Origin: CAVDRM01 sp963611355
GTDB lineage: Bacteria; Bacillota; Clostridia; Christensenellales; Aristaeellaceae
NCBI GenBank assembly: GCA_963611355.1
Contig: CAVDRM010000003.1
Location: forward strand, 62,001-126,000
Reading direction: 5' to 3'
Length of the DNA stretch: 64,000 nt
In this document: piece after piece, positions 1 to 6,996 of the stretch
Position numbering within the stretch: the stretch's first letter is position 1
How the letters are laid out: each line of letters opens with the position of its first letter
The notes under the pieces: model-generated
What the model was told of the DNA's origin: nothing
Databases searched by the model: none
Seen by the model: only the letters and a program-made list of their open reading frames with translations
Program-made: the position numbers and the translations under genes

Positions 1-52
1 ATCCGCGAGGGGATTTTTTTACCGTGAAGGATGCCGGACTGCGCCGAACGTA

Positions 53-81
53 TTGTCAGCAGCGGCACGGCGTGATACAAT
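53..81 (+). promoter_or_regulatory. Sigma-A-type promoter of uppP
   Basis: TTGTCA at 53-58 and TACAAT at 76-81 are separated by exactly 17 bp and lie about 60 bp before the uppP start. Bases 1-52 hold no recognisable gene; a T-rich run at 14-20 may be the end of an upstream terminator. Confidence 0.6.
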
Positions 82-139
82 ACAAGCGGTATTCCGTGAT
101 TTTGTCCGCAGGGCGGACGCGATGCTTTGGAGGGATTGT

Positions 140-967
140 ATGAGCATTTTTCAGGCTGCGCTGCTGGGCATTGTGCAGGGACTGGCGGAATTTCTGCCCA
201 TTTCCTCCAGCGGGCATCTGATGCTGCTGGAGCAGGTCCTGTCCATGCAGATTGATGAAAACGCGCTGATGCTGGTGACGGTGCTGCTGCATGTGGGCAC
301 GCTCTTCGCCGTGGCGGTCGTTTTCTGGAGCGACTGGATGGACATCCTCAGAAATCTGTTTCATTCCAAGACGCTGCTTCTTTTAATCATCGCCTCCATG
401 CCCGCGCTGGCCGTGAAGCTCGTCTTGGGTGATTTGTTTGACCGCTTAAACGCGGGCGGGCTGCTGGGCGTGTTTTTCATCGTCACGGCGGCGCTCTTGT
501 GGCTGGCGGAGCGCATGAGCGCGCAGGGCCGCCATGCGCCGAAGGAGGGCGTGGTCAATTATCAGCACGCTTTGGTGATGGGCGGATGTCAGGCCGTCGG
601 AATGCTGACCGGCATCAGCCGCAGCGGTTCGACCATCCTGGGCGGCGTGGCGACGGGGCTGCCGCGTTATACGGCGGCAAAATTCAGCTTTCTGATGAGC
701 GCTCCCGCCATTCTGGGCGGACTTCTGGTCGAGGGGCACGATGCGGTGAAGGCGGGCGCGATGAGCTATCTTAGCGACAATATCCTGCCCATCGCGGTGG
801 GCGTTGTATGTGCGGGCGTGTGCGGGTATCTCGCCATCCGTTATATGCTGAAGCTCATCAACCGCATTTCCTTTAACTGGTTTTCGCTGTATATGCTTTT
901 GCTCGGCATTGCCACGCTGATTATGCAGATTATGGGCGTCGGTTCGCTGCGGCCCGTGGGGATGTAA
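140..967 (+). CDS. uppP: Undecaprenyl-diphosphatase UppP (BacA family)
   Basis: Integral membrane phosphatase that removes a phosphate from undecaprenyl diphosphate and so recycles the lipid carrier for peptidoglycan and other wall polymers; overexpression in other bacteria gives bacitracin resistance. The 275-residue length is typical. The family motif Q13-xxx-E17 followed by LPISSSGHL is near the N-terminus, and the second signature GISRSGSTILGG is central; most of the rest is hydrophobic helices. The ATG at 140 is chosen because it follows GGAGG (130-134) and begins MSIFQAALLG; upstream in-frame codons would start inside the promoter. A small unknown gene follows 2 bp after the stop, probably co-transcribed. 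Confidence 0.95.
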   Translation: MSIFQAALLGIVQGLAEFLPISSSGHLMLLEQVLSMQIDENALMLVTVLLHVGTLFAVAVVFWSDWMDILRNLFHSKTLLLLIIASMPALAVKLVLGDLFDRLNAGGLLGVFFIVTAALLWLAERMSAQGRHAPKEGVVNYQHALVMGGCQAVGMLTGISRSGSTILGGVATGLPRYTAAKFSFLMSAPAILGGLLVEGHDAVKAGAMSYLSDNILPIAVGVVCAGVCGYLAIRYMLKLINRISFNWFSLYMLLLGIATLIMQIMGVGSLRPVGM

Positions 968-969
968 GC

Positions 970-1197
970 ATGGAGCGGAAGAAGGAAAAACCGTCCCGCG
1001 CCGTGCCGCCCGTTTCACAGGAAACGGTGGATGCGCTGAGCCGGACGCGGACGATGGAAGAGTTTCTGTCAGTCGCGCAGGCGCATCGGGTGGACTGGAA
1101 CGCCATGCCGGATGAATGGCTGGACGCGGTGGCGCAGGGCGATGTCACCGATTTGATTTTTCGGCTGAAGCATAAGCCGAAAGGCGGTCAGAAATAG
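970..1197 (+). CDS. Small hypothetical protein
   Basis: A 75-residue basic/acidic protein starting 2 bp after uppP. No family was recognised. It is highly charged with a lysine/arginine-rich start (MERKKEKPSR) and end (KHKPKGG), has no membrane segment or signal peptide, and its middle looks helical (VDALSRTRTMEEFLSVA). The tight spacing to uppP suggests co-transcription; the next gene begins 24 bp downstream. It has sensible codon use for this genome, which is the main reason to regard it as real. Confidence 0.6.
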   Translation: MERKKEKPSRAVPPVSQETVDALSRTRTMEEFLSVAQAHRVDWNAMPDEWLDAVAQGDVTDLIFRLKHKPKGGQK

Positions 1198-1220
1198 TCT
1201 TTTCAGAGTGTGAGAATATC

Positions 1221-2903
1221 ATGAGGCGTTTGGGGTTGCTTGATTGGTTTTTGCTGATACTCTTGCTGATTCTGCCCCTGTCTGCTCACGCAGCCGGCAA
1301 GCTGGCGGGCTTTTATGTATCTTCTCAAGAAGCAGCTGAAGCAGGGAAGCTTCCTGCGGATGCCGTTGCCTGGTACAAAACAGGCTTCAAATACTATCTT
1401 TTCCTGTCCGGAGCGGCCGATGCAGACCAAATGCGCGTGTACTTTACGGGCGTTTCGGACATCACGCTGGACGGGCAAAGCCTTTCAAACGGCGATGCTT
1501 TTTCCTTCACGCCCGATACGACCGTCAAGCTGCGGGCGGCCGGCAAGGTATACACCATCGAAGTCATGCAGGGCGCACAGATTCCCGCGCTGTATATTCA
1601 AACCGAATCCGGCTCGCTCAAAACCATTGAGGCGTCCAAGGCAAACAAAGAAAAGGGCGAACTGCTGGCCGTCGATGAAAACGGGAATACGGTGTATGAC
1701 GGGGCGCTGGCGCACATCAAAATCCGCGGCAATATGTCCACCCGCTTCAGCAAGAAAAGCTATACCGTCAAATTGGAAAAAAGCACGAATATGTTCGGCT
1801 TCGGCAAGGCGAAAAAATGGGTGCTTATCGGCAATGCCCGTGACAAGTCCCTCCTGCGCAACCAAATCACATACAGCATGGCGCGGTATGTCGGCCTTCC
1901 CTGCACGCCGGACTGCAGGCAGGTTGACCTTTACATAAACCGAGAGTACCGCGGAACCTATCTGTTTTCGGACAAGGTGCAGATTTCCAAGGCGAACATC
2001 GATATTTTTGACTTGGAAGAAGCCACGGAGGAGCTGAACGAACAGGCGCTGTCCGCTTATTCCGCTGTCGGGCCGGGGCTTCCCACCATCGGGCAATATA
2101 AGGCATATGCCATTCCGAACATCCCCGATGACATCACGGGCGGCTATCTGGTGGAATATGAAAGCTATTCCTCCCGCTACAAGGAAGAGCTGTGCGCCTA
2201 TTATACGACGCAAAAGAAGGTCATTGTGGTCAAAGACCCCGACATCGTGTCCGCCGAGCAGGCGGAATATATCTTCGGCTTCATGCAGGGCTTTGAAAAC
2301 GCCATCTTTGCGGATAACGGCATCGACCCCTATACGGGCAAACATTACAGCGACTATGTGGATATGGATTCGCTGGTCAAGAAATTCATGATTGAGGAAG
2401 TCAGCAAGAATTATGACGGCAATTCCTCCAGCCAGTATTTCTTTAAGCCTGCCGACAGCGTGAGCGAAAAGGCGTTCTGCGGTCCCGTCTGGGACTATGA
2501 CTCCGCCTACGGCAGCTACGGAAAATCCGAAAACGCCGCCGTGCTGTCCCCGAAGGGGCTTCAGCAGACAAAGGCTTCCGGCAACACCTATTGGTGGCCG
2601 AGGCTGTATCAAAAAGCCGATTTCCGCGCCGCCGTCTCCGATGCGTGGGACAATGCGTTCGCGCCTGCCATTCGGATATTGCTGGGACAGGAAACGGACG
2701 AGAGCGGCACGCTCTTATCCATCGGGCAATATGCCGCACAGCTTCGCGCCAGCGCGGATATGAACTTCATCCGCTGGCCGATGAAGCAGGGCAGCGCCAA
2801 TTTTGCCAGCACAGGCAAGACCTACGATGCCAATATCGCCTTCCTGACGAACTTCATCGCCAAGCGATATGCGTTTTTGCAAAACGAGTGGGGAAAGCAA
2901 TAA
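1221..2903 (+). CDS. Secreted CotH-like kinase-family protein
   Basis: A 560-residue protein with an N-terminal signal peptide (hydrophobic residues about 5-22, cleavage near AHAAG) and a CotH-family domain over roughly residues 130-520. CotH in Bacillus is an atypical protein kinase acting on spore coat proteins; bacterial surface homologues are widespread and mostly uncharacterised. Visible family features are RGNMSTRFSKKSY, KWVLIGNARDKSLLRN, YRGTYLFSDKV and the acidic metal-site segment GPVWDYDSAYG. The region before the domain (about 25-125) is a small beta-rich module. No lipobox or LPXTG anchor is present, so it is predicted to be secreted. A second, larger CotH protein lies at 40187-43279. 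The actual substrate is unknown. Confidence 0.85.
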   Translation: MRRLGLLDWFLLILLLILPLSAHAAGKLAGFYVSSQEAAEAGKLPADAVAWYKTGFKYYLFLSGAADADQMRVYFTGVSDITLDGQSLSNGDAFSFTPDTTVKLRAAGKVYTIEVMQGAQIPALYIQTESGSLKTIEASKANKEKGELLAVDENGNTVYDGALAHIKIRGNMSTRFSKKSYTVKLEKSTNMFGFGKAKKWVLIGNARDKSLLRNQITYSMARYVGLPCTPDCRQVDLYINREYRGTYLFSDKVQISKANIDIFDLEEATEELNEQALSAYSAVGPGLPTIGQYKAYAIPNIPDDITGGYLVEYESYSSRYKEELCAYYTTQKKVIVVKDPDIVSAEQAEYIFGFMQGFENAIFADNGIDPYTGKHYSDYVDMDSLVKKFMIEEVSKNYDGNSSSQYFFKPADSVSEKAFCGPVWDYDSAYGSYGKSENAAVLSPKGLQQTKASGNTYWWPRLYQKADFRAAVSDAWDNAFAPAIRILLGQETDESGTLLSIGQYAAQLRASADMNFIRWPMKQGSANFASTGKTYDANIAFLTNFIAKRYAFLQNEWGKQ

Positions 2904-2965
2904 GCGGCAGGCGGTGCAATCGAAATGTCTGCTTCTCATCCCGTTGTTCTTTTCGTGTATTTCAA

Positions 2966-2995
2966 TTGACAGGGCATAGCGCGCCGTCGTATAAT
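2966..2995 (+). promoter_or_regulatory. Sigma-A promoter of the attenuated ABC transporter operon
   Basis: A consensus TTGACA (2966-2971) and a consensus TATAAT (2990-2995) are separated by 18 bp. Transcription should start near 3002, giving a leader of about 270 nt before the binding-protein gene at 3276. Confidence 0.8.
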
Positions 2996-3027
2996 CACCC
3001 CATCAACTTTGGAAGGGAGTGTCTTTC

Positions 3028-3165
3028 ATGACCATGCGTATGACGCGCAGCCGGATTTGCCTGACCTCCCTGTGTGCTTCTGTGCTTCAGGCGGCGCGTT
3101 ATTATTTTAGCGCGTCGTTTTTTTACTTTGATGCGTATGACTACCGCAGCCAAAGCCCTGCCTGA
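3028..3165 (+). CDS. Putative 45-residue aromatic-rich leader peptide
   Basis: The first ATG after the promoter has a strong ribosome site (GGAAGGGAG at 3011-3019, 8 nt spacing) and opens a 45-codon frame. Residues 24-39 read RYYFSASFFYFDAYDY, so 9 of 16 residues are Tyr or Phe. The Tyr-Tyr-Phe codons (3100-3108) lie exactly in the loop of an intrinsic terminator. This is the layout of a transcription-attenuation leader peptide in which stalling on aromatic codons prevents terminator formation. I infer control by charged tRNA-Tyr and/or tRNA-Phe. No homologue is known to me; the function rests on layout alone. Confidence 0.6.
   Translation: MTMRMTRSRICLTSLCASVLQAARYYFSASFFYFDAYDYRSQSPA
3091..3124 (+). 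terminator. Leader terminator 1 (attenuator)
   Basis: Stem 3091-3098 pairs with 3111-3118 (8 bp including two G-U pairs) around a 12-nt loop that carries TAT TAT TTT, followed by seven T residues (3118-3124). It lies inside the leader peptide reading frame, between the promoter and the first structural gene. Confidence 0.7.
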
Positions 3166-3207
3166 AATGAAGCAAGCTCAAGCTGATGTTTTCCGTCAGT
3201 TCAAACA

Positions 3208-3240
3208 AGCGGCTCCTTTCAAGCAGGAAGCCGCTTTTTT
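3208..3240 (+). terminator. Leader terminator 2
   Basis: Stem AGCGGCT (3208-3214) pairs with AGCCGCT (3229-3235) and is extended by CCT/AGG with one bulge; six T residues follow (3235-3240). It sits about 20 nt before the ribosome site of the transporter gene, so it must be read through or refolded for expression. Confidence 0.7.
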
Positions 3241-3275
3241 GATACATCATTTTTATTTTTGAGGAGGAAATTACG

Positions 3276-4232
3276 ATGAAGAAGCTGATTCTGTCGGTTC
3301 TGTGCCTGATGCTCTGTTTGGCCGCCGCTGTTTATCCCGCCGCTGCGGAAGAAAAGACTTATAAAGTCGGCGTGTGCCAGCTTGTGCAGCACACCGCGCT
3401 GGACGCCGCAACGCAGGGCTTCGTGGATACGCTTGAAGGTCTGCTGGGCGACAAGGTGAGCATTGAGGTGCAGAACGCCTCCGGCGACTCCGCCACCTGC
3501 ATCACCATCGTCAATAACCTGCTGGCCAAGGATGTTGACCTGATTATGGCCAACGCCACCGCCGCTTTGCAGGCCGCTTCCGCCGCGACCGGCGACGTGC
3601 CGATTTTGGGCACATCCGTGACCGACTACGCCACCGCGCTGGACATCAGCGATTGGACGGGCACGACCGGCTTCAACGTCTCCGGCACGTCCGACCTGGC
3701 TCCGCTGGACGGGCAGGCGAAAATCGTGAAGGAGCTGTTCCCGGATGCCAAGACAATCGGCCTCTTCTACTGCTCCGCCGAGGCCAATTCCGCCTACCAA
3801 ATCAACGTCATCAAGGGCTATCTGACGGATATGGGCTATGAGTGCAGGGAATTTGCTTTCACGGACAGCAATGACGTCTCCTCCGTCGCCGAGAGCGCCT
3901 GCGCCTCCTGCGATGTGCTGTACATTCCCACCGACAACACCGCCGCCTCCTGCACCGAGGCCATCCGCAATGTGATTGAAGTCGCCAAAACCCCCGTTGT
4001 CGCCGGCGAGGAAGGCATCTGCAGCGGCTGCGGCGTGGCGACCCTGTCCATCAGCTACTATGACATCGGCGTGGAAACCGGCAAGATGGCGTATGAGATT
4101 CTCGTGAACGGCGCGGATGTCAGCACCATGCCCGTGGCCTTTGCCCCCGCCTTCACCAAGGAATACAACAAAGAGCTGTGCGAGCTGCTCGGCATCACCG
4201 TTCCCGATGATTACAAGGCAATCGGAGAATAA
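3276..4232 (+). CDS. ABC transporter substrate-binding protein (PF04392, TrpX-like)
   Basis: A 318-residue extracellular binding protein of the ABC_sub_bind family, whose Gram-positive members are predicted to take up aromatic amino acids such as tryptophan or tyrosine. It begins with a signal peptide (MKKLILSVLC..., cleavage near PAAA/EEK) and continues YKVGVCQLVQHTALDAATQG, the usual start of the mature family. ATP-grasp or sensor domains are absent. There is no lipobox at the cleavage site, which is unusual for a monoderm binding protein. The ribosome site GAGGAGG lies at 3261-3267. It is followed by its permease and ATPase genes. The aromatic leader upstream supports an aromatic amino acid substrate, but this is inference. 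Confidence 0.85.
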   Translation: MKKLILSVLCLMLCLAAAVYPAAAEEKTYKVGVCQLVQHTALDAATQGFVDTLEGLLGDKVSIEVQNASGDSATCITIVNNLLAKDVDLIMANATAALQAASAATGDVPILGTSVTDYATALDISDWTGTTGFNVSGTSDLAPLDGQAKIVKELFPDAKTIGLFYCSAEANSAYQINVIKGYLTDMGYECREFAFTDSNDVSSVAESACASCDVLYIPTDNTAASCTEAIRNVIEVAKTPVVAGEEGICSGCGVATLSISYYDIGVETGKMAYEILVNGADVSTMPVAFAPAFTKEYNKELCELLGITVPDDYKAIGE

Positions 4233-4317
4233 TCATTGAATCATGCGGCGGGAGGAGGCTTGACGCCTTTCTCCCGCTATCGTGCGCATGAACAAAATCA
4301 ACTTGGAGGAACATGAC

Positions 4318-5232
4318 ATGGACGTATCGCAGCTGCTGAACGGTATGCCCGGCGCCGTCGCGCAGGGGCTGATTTGGGGCATCATGGCCATCGGGGTTTT
4401 CCTGACGTACAAGGTGCTGGACTTGGCCGACCTCACCGTGGACGGCAGCATGGCAACGGGCGGCGCTGTCTGCGTGATGCTCATGCTGAACGGCGCACCG
4501 CTGTGGCTGGCGATGGTCTGTGCCGTGCTGTGCGGCGCATTGACCGGCCTGGCGACCGGCGTTTTTCACACGGCGATGGGCATTCCCGCCATCCTGTCGG
4601 GCATTTTGACGCAGCTTTCGCTGTACTCCATTAACCTATGGATTATGGAGTTCAAGTCCAACCGCGGCATCAGCGTGACCAAGTACGATTTGCTGGTGAG
4701 CGCCCGCCATGTGAAGGAATTGTCCCTGCGCAACCCGATTTTTGTAACCCTCATCATTTTAGCCGTGCTGATTGCCGTTCTGTACTGGTTTTTCGGAACG
4801 GAAAAGGGCTGCGCACTCCGCGCAACGGGCGCGAACGAGGCTATGGCGCGGGCGCAGGGCATCAACACCGGCAGCGCCAAGGTGCTGGGGCTGATGATTT
4901 CCAATGCCATCGTCGCCCTCGCCTCCGCGCTGTTTTCACAGTATCAGGGTTCTGTGGATGTCAACATGGGACGCGGCGCCATCGTCATCGGTCTGGCGGC
5001 GGTCATCATCAGCGAGGTCGTCTTCGGTAAGCTGTTCCGCAACTTTGCCTTAAAGCTCATCGGTGTGGCGCTGGGCGCGGTCATTTATTATATCGTGCTG
5101 CAAATCGTCCTGTGGCTGGGGCTTAACACGAATCTGCTGAAGCTCCTGTCCGCATTGGTCGTTGCGCTGTTCCTGGCTGTCCCGTTCTGGAAGGAAAAAT
5201 TGGGCGGAAAGGCAGGCAAAACACATGCTTGA
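4318..5232 (+). CDS. ABC transporter permease (TrpY-like)
   Basis: A 304-residue multi-span inner membrane protein of the branched-chain-type permease superfamily (BPD_transp_2), partner of the binding protein upstream and the ATPase downstream. Diagnostic stretches are GLIWGIMAIGVFLTYKVLDL, DLTVDGSMATGGAV and GTEKGCALRATGANEAMARA, the last being the cytoplasmic loop that contacts the ATPase. The ATG at 4318 is preferred over an earlier in-frame ATG at 4282 because GGAGG (4305-4309) is 8 nt before it and the protein then begins at the first predicted amphipathic helix. It overlaps the ATPase start by 8 bp, indicating translational coupling. Confidence 0.88.
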   Translation: MDVSQLLNGMPGAVAQGLIWGIMAIGVFLTYKVLDLADLTVDGSMATGGAVCVMLMLNGAPLWLAMVCAVLCGALTGLATGVFHTAMGIPAILSGILTQLSLYSINLWIMEFKSNRGISVTKYDLLVSARHVKELSLRNPIFVTLIILAVLIAVLYWFFGTEKGCALRATGANEAMARAQGINTGSAKVLGLMISNAIVALASALFSQYQGSVDVNMGRGAIVIGLAAVIISEVVFGKLFRNFALKLIGVALGAVIYYIVLQIVLWLGLNTNLLKLLSALVVALFLAVPFWKEKLGGKAGKTHA

Positions 5233-6019
5233 ATTAGTTCATGTCTCGAAAACATTCCATCCGCACACGGTCAATGCGCGTGTTGCACTGAATAACCTGT
5301 CCATGACGCTGAAGGACGGCGAATTTGTCACCGTCATCGGCGGCAACGGCGCGGGCAAATCCACGGTGATGAACGCCGTGGCGGGCGTCTGGCCGATTGA
5401 TTCCGGCAAAATCATGCTGGACGGCCACGACCTGACCAACCTGCCGGAGCATAAGCGCGCCGGATTTTTAGGCCGCGTGTTCCAAGACCCCATGACCGGC
5501 ACGGCAGGGTCGATGCAGATTGAGGAGAACATGGCGCTGGCGGCGCGGCGCGGGGAAAAGCGCACGCTTCGCATCGGCATCACCGCCAAGGAGCGCGAGG
5601 AATACCGCGAGCGCCTGCGCGAGCTGGGGCTGGGGCTGGAGGAGCGCATGACCTCCAAAGTCGGCCTTCTGTCCGGCGGCCAAAGGCAGGCGCTGACGCT
5701 CCTGATGGCAACGCTGAAAAAGCCGAAGCTCCTCCTGCTGGACGAGCATACCGCAGCCCTTGACCCGCGCACGGCGGAAAAGGTGCTGCATCTGTCCGAT
5801 AAGCTCATCCGTGAAAACGGGCTCACCACCATGATGGTCACGCACAATATGCGCGACGCCATTGCTTACGGCAGCCGTCTCATCATGCTCAATGAGGGCA
5901 AAATCGTCTTGGATATCAGCGGCGAAGAAAAAAAGCATCTCACCGTGCCGATGCTGCTGGAAAAATTCGCCGAAACCGGCGGGGAGGCCTTGGCCAGCGA
6001 CCGGATGCTTTTGGCATAA
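5225..6019 (+). CDS. ABC transporter ATP-binding protein (TrpZ-like)
   Basis: A 264-residue ATPase that energises the transporter. Visible motifs are Walker A GGNGAGKST (residues about 39-47), signature LLSGGQRQALTLL, Walker B LLLLDEHTAALDP, and the switch histidine in MMVTHNMRDA. The insertion GTAGSMQIEENMALAARRG after the Q-loop is typical of the ATPase partner of PF04392 binding proteins. The start at 5225 overlaps the permease stop (ATGCTTGA). It is the last gene of the operon; a new promoter follows at 6047. Confidence 0.9.
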   Translation: MLELVHVSKTFHPHTVNARVALNNLSMTLKDGEFVTVIGGNGAGKSTVMNAVAGVWPIDSGKIMLDGHDLTNLPEHKRAGFLGRVFQDPMTGTAGSMQIEENMALAARRGEKRTLRIGITAKEREEYRERLRELGLGLEERMTSKVGLLSGGQRQALTLLMATLKKPKLLLLDEHTAALDPRTAEKVLHLSDKLIRENGLTTMMVTHNMRDAIAYGSRLIMLNEGKIVLDISGEEKKHLTVPMLLEKFAETGGEALASDRMLLA

Positions 6020-6046
6020 ATGGTGCTTTTCCCGATAAAATAAATA

Positions 6047-6075
6047 TTGAATTTTTCTTCGCTTTATGGGATAAT
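6047..6075 (+). promoter_or_regulatory. Sigma-A promoter of the 6184 gene
   Basis: TTGAAT (6047-6052) and GATAAT (6070-6075) with a 17 bp spacer. The predicted start near 6082 places two hairpins at the very 5' end of the transcript. Confidence 0.65.
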
Positions 6076-6079
6076 TTCC

Positions 6080-6146
6080 GCGGTCAGGTTCGTTCTATGA
6101 ACGAGGCATGACCGCTTCGGAAGACAGATATGCAAACTTTCCGAAG
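6080..6146 (+). promoter_or_regulatory. Two tandem 5'-leader hairpins
   Basis: Hairpin 1 pairs GCGGTCA (6080-6086) with TGACCGC (6109-6115) and contains an inner stem CGTTC/GAACG. Hairpin 2 pairs CTTCGGA (6115-6121) with TCCGAAG (6140-6146). No T-run follows either. They may stabilise the mRNA or form a cis-regulatory element; no known riboswitch was recognised. Confidence 0.45.
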
Positions 6147-6183
6147 AAAAAAGGCAATTTGCCTGACAAGGAGGAAACATTCC

Positions 6184-6738
6184 ATGAAAAAGCTGCTTTC
6201 TGTGATTCTTGCGCTGATGATGCTGCTGACCGCCGTTTCCGCGCTGGCTGATACCGTGGAAACCGCCAACGAGGACGGCACAGTGACCATGACCACCGAT
6301 GAGGGCGTGACCTTCACCTACAGTAAGGAAGACTTTGAAGTCAACATTGACGAGAACGGCCGCATCGACGGCAAGTATCTTGAAGAGACCCCCGAAGCCG
6401 TCGGCTTCACCATCGAAGTCCTGAAGGGCACCGATGCGGAAACCTATATGACGGAACTCGCAGCCTCCTACGGCACGGAAGTGACCGGCGGCGCCGCCTT
6501 TGACGAGGATGAGACGGTCGAATGGCTCAGCACGGAGTATGCCGATGTGGGCGAGACCTACACCGCCACAATCACCGTTTATGCCCGCGGCTTTGAGGGC
6601 GGCTGCTATGTGGTGACGGTTTACAACTACTACGAGAACGATTTGGGCGCCGATGCCGAAGCCTCCGATGAAGATGAAGAGCTTGGCAGCTTCGTGGTGC
6701 TGGAAAAGCTGCTGGACAGCCTGAGCTTCGCCAAGTAA
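6184..6738 (+). CDS. Secreted hypothetical protein
   Basis: A 184-residue protein with a clear signal peptide (MKKLLSVILALMMLLTAVSA, cleavage near ALA/DTV) and a strongly acidic mature chain rich in Glu, Asp and Thr. It ends in LLDSLSFAK. No domain was recognised. The start at 6184 is supported by AAGGAGG at 6168-6174. It has no lipobox or membrane anchor, so it should be exported and released. It has its own promoter and a structured leader, and a strong hairpin follows at about 6816, so it is likely monocistronic. Confidence 0.75.
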   Translation: MKKLLSVILALMMLLTAVSALADTVETANEDGTVTMTTDEGVTFTYSKEDFEVNIDENGRIDGKYLEETPEAVGFTIEVLKGTDAETYMTELAASYGTEVTGGAAFDEDETVEWLSTEYADVGETYTATITVYARGFEGGCYVVTVYNYYENDLGADAEASDEDEELGSFVVLEKLLDSLSFAK

Positions 6739-6815
6739 TCGATACGGAAACATCCCCTATCGGGTAAAACGCAAAAATTCGATTGACGAGCAATCAATCG
6801 AAATCAAGACCATTG

Positions 6816-6851
6816 AAAAAGGTCGAAGGGCTTCTGTCCTTCGGCCTTTTG
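6816..6851 (+). terminator. Terminator-like hairpin between the 6184 gene and glgP
   Basis: A 12-bp stem (AAAGGTCGAAGG pairing with CCTTCGGCCTTT, one G-U pair) around an 8-nt loop, with A-rich flank before and a short T-run at its end. It lies between two genes that each have their own promoter. Confidence 0.55.
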
Positions 6852-6924
6852 CATGGAAAGAAGCGAAGGCAACACCGATTCCGTGCTTTTGAACTCGTTG
6901 CCGCCGACCATCCCGAATATACCA

Positions 6925-6953
6925 TTGCGTCACGGCGACATTTTTGCTATAAT
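6925..6953 (+). promoter_or_regulatory. Sigma-A-type promoter of glgP
   Basis: A weak TTGCGT (6925-6930) and a consensus TATAAT (6948-6953), 17 bp apart, about 40 bp before the glgP start. Confidence 0.55.
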
Positions 6954-6996
6954 TACATCTTGTGCAGTGATTTTTCAGCATTTGAGGAGGGATTTT

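Noticed and set aside
3074..3262. A 62-codon frame in the transporter leader
   Set aside because: It has no ribosome site at its first codon and overlaps the better supported leader peptide; only the later MRMTT start is of possible interest.
3001..3262. T-box riboswitch
   Set aside because: Transporters of this type are often T-box regulated, but the conserved antiterminator core (AGGGTGGNACCGCG) is absent from the leader.
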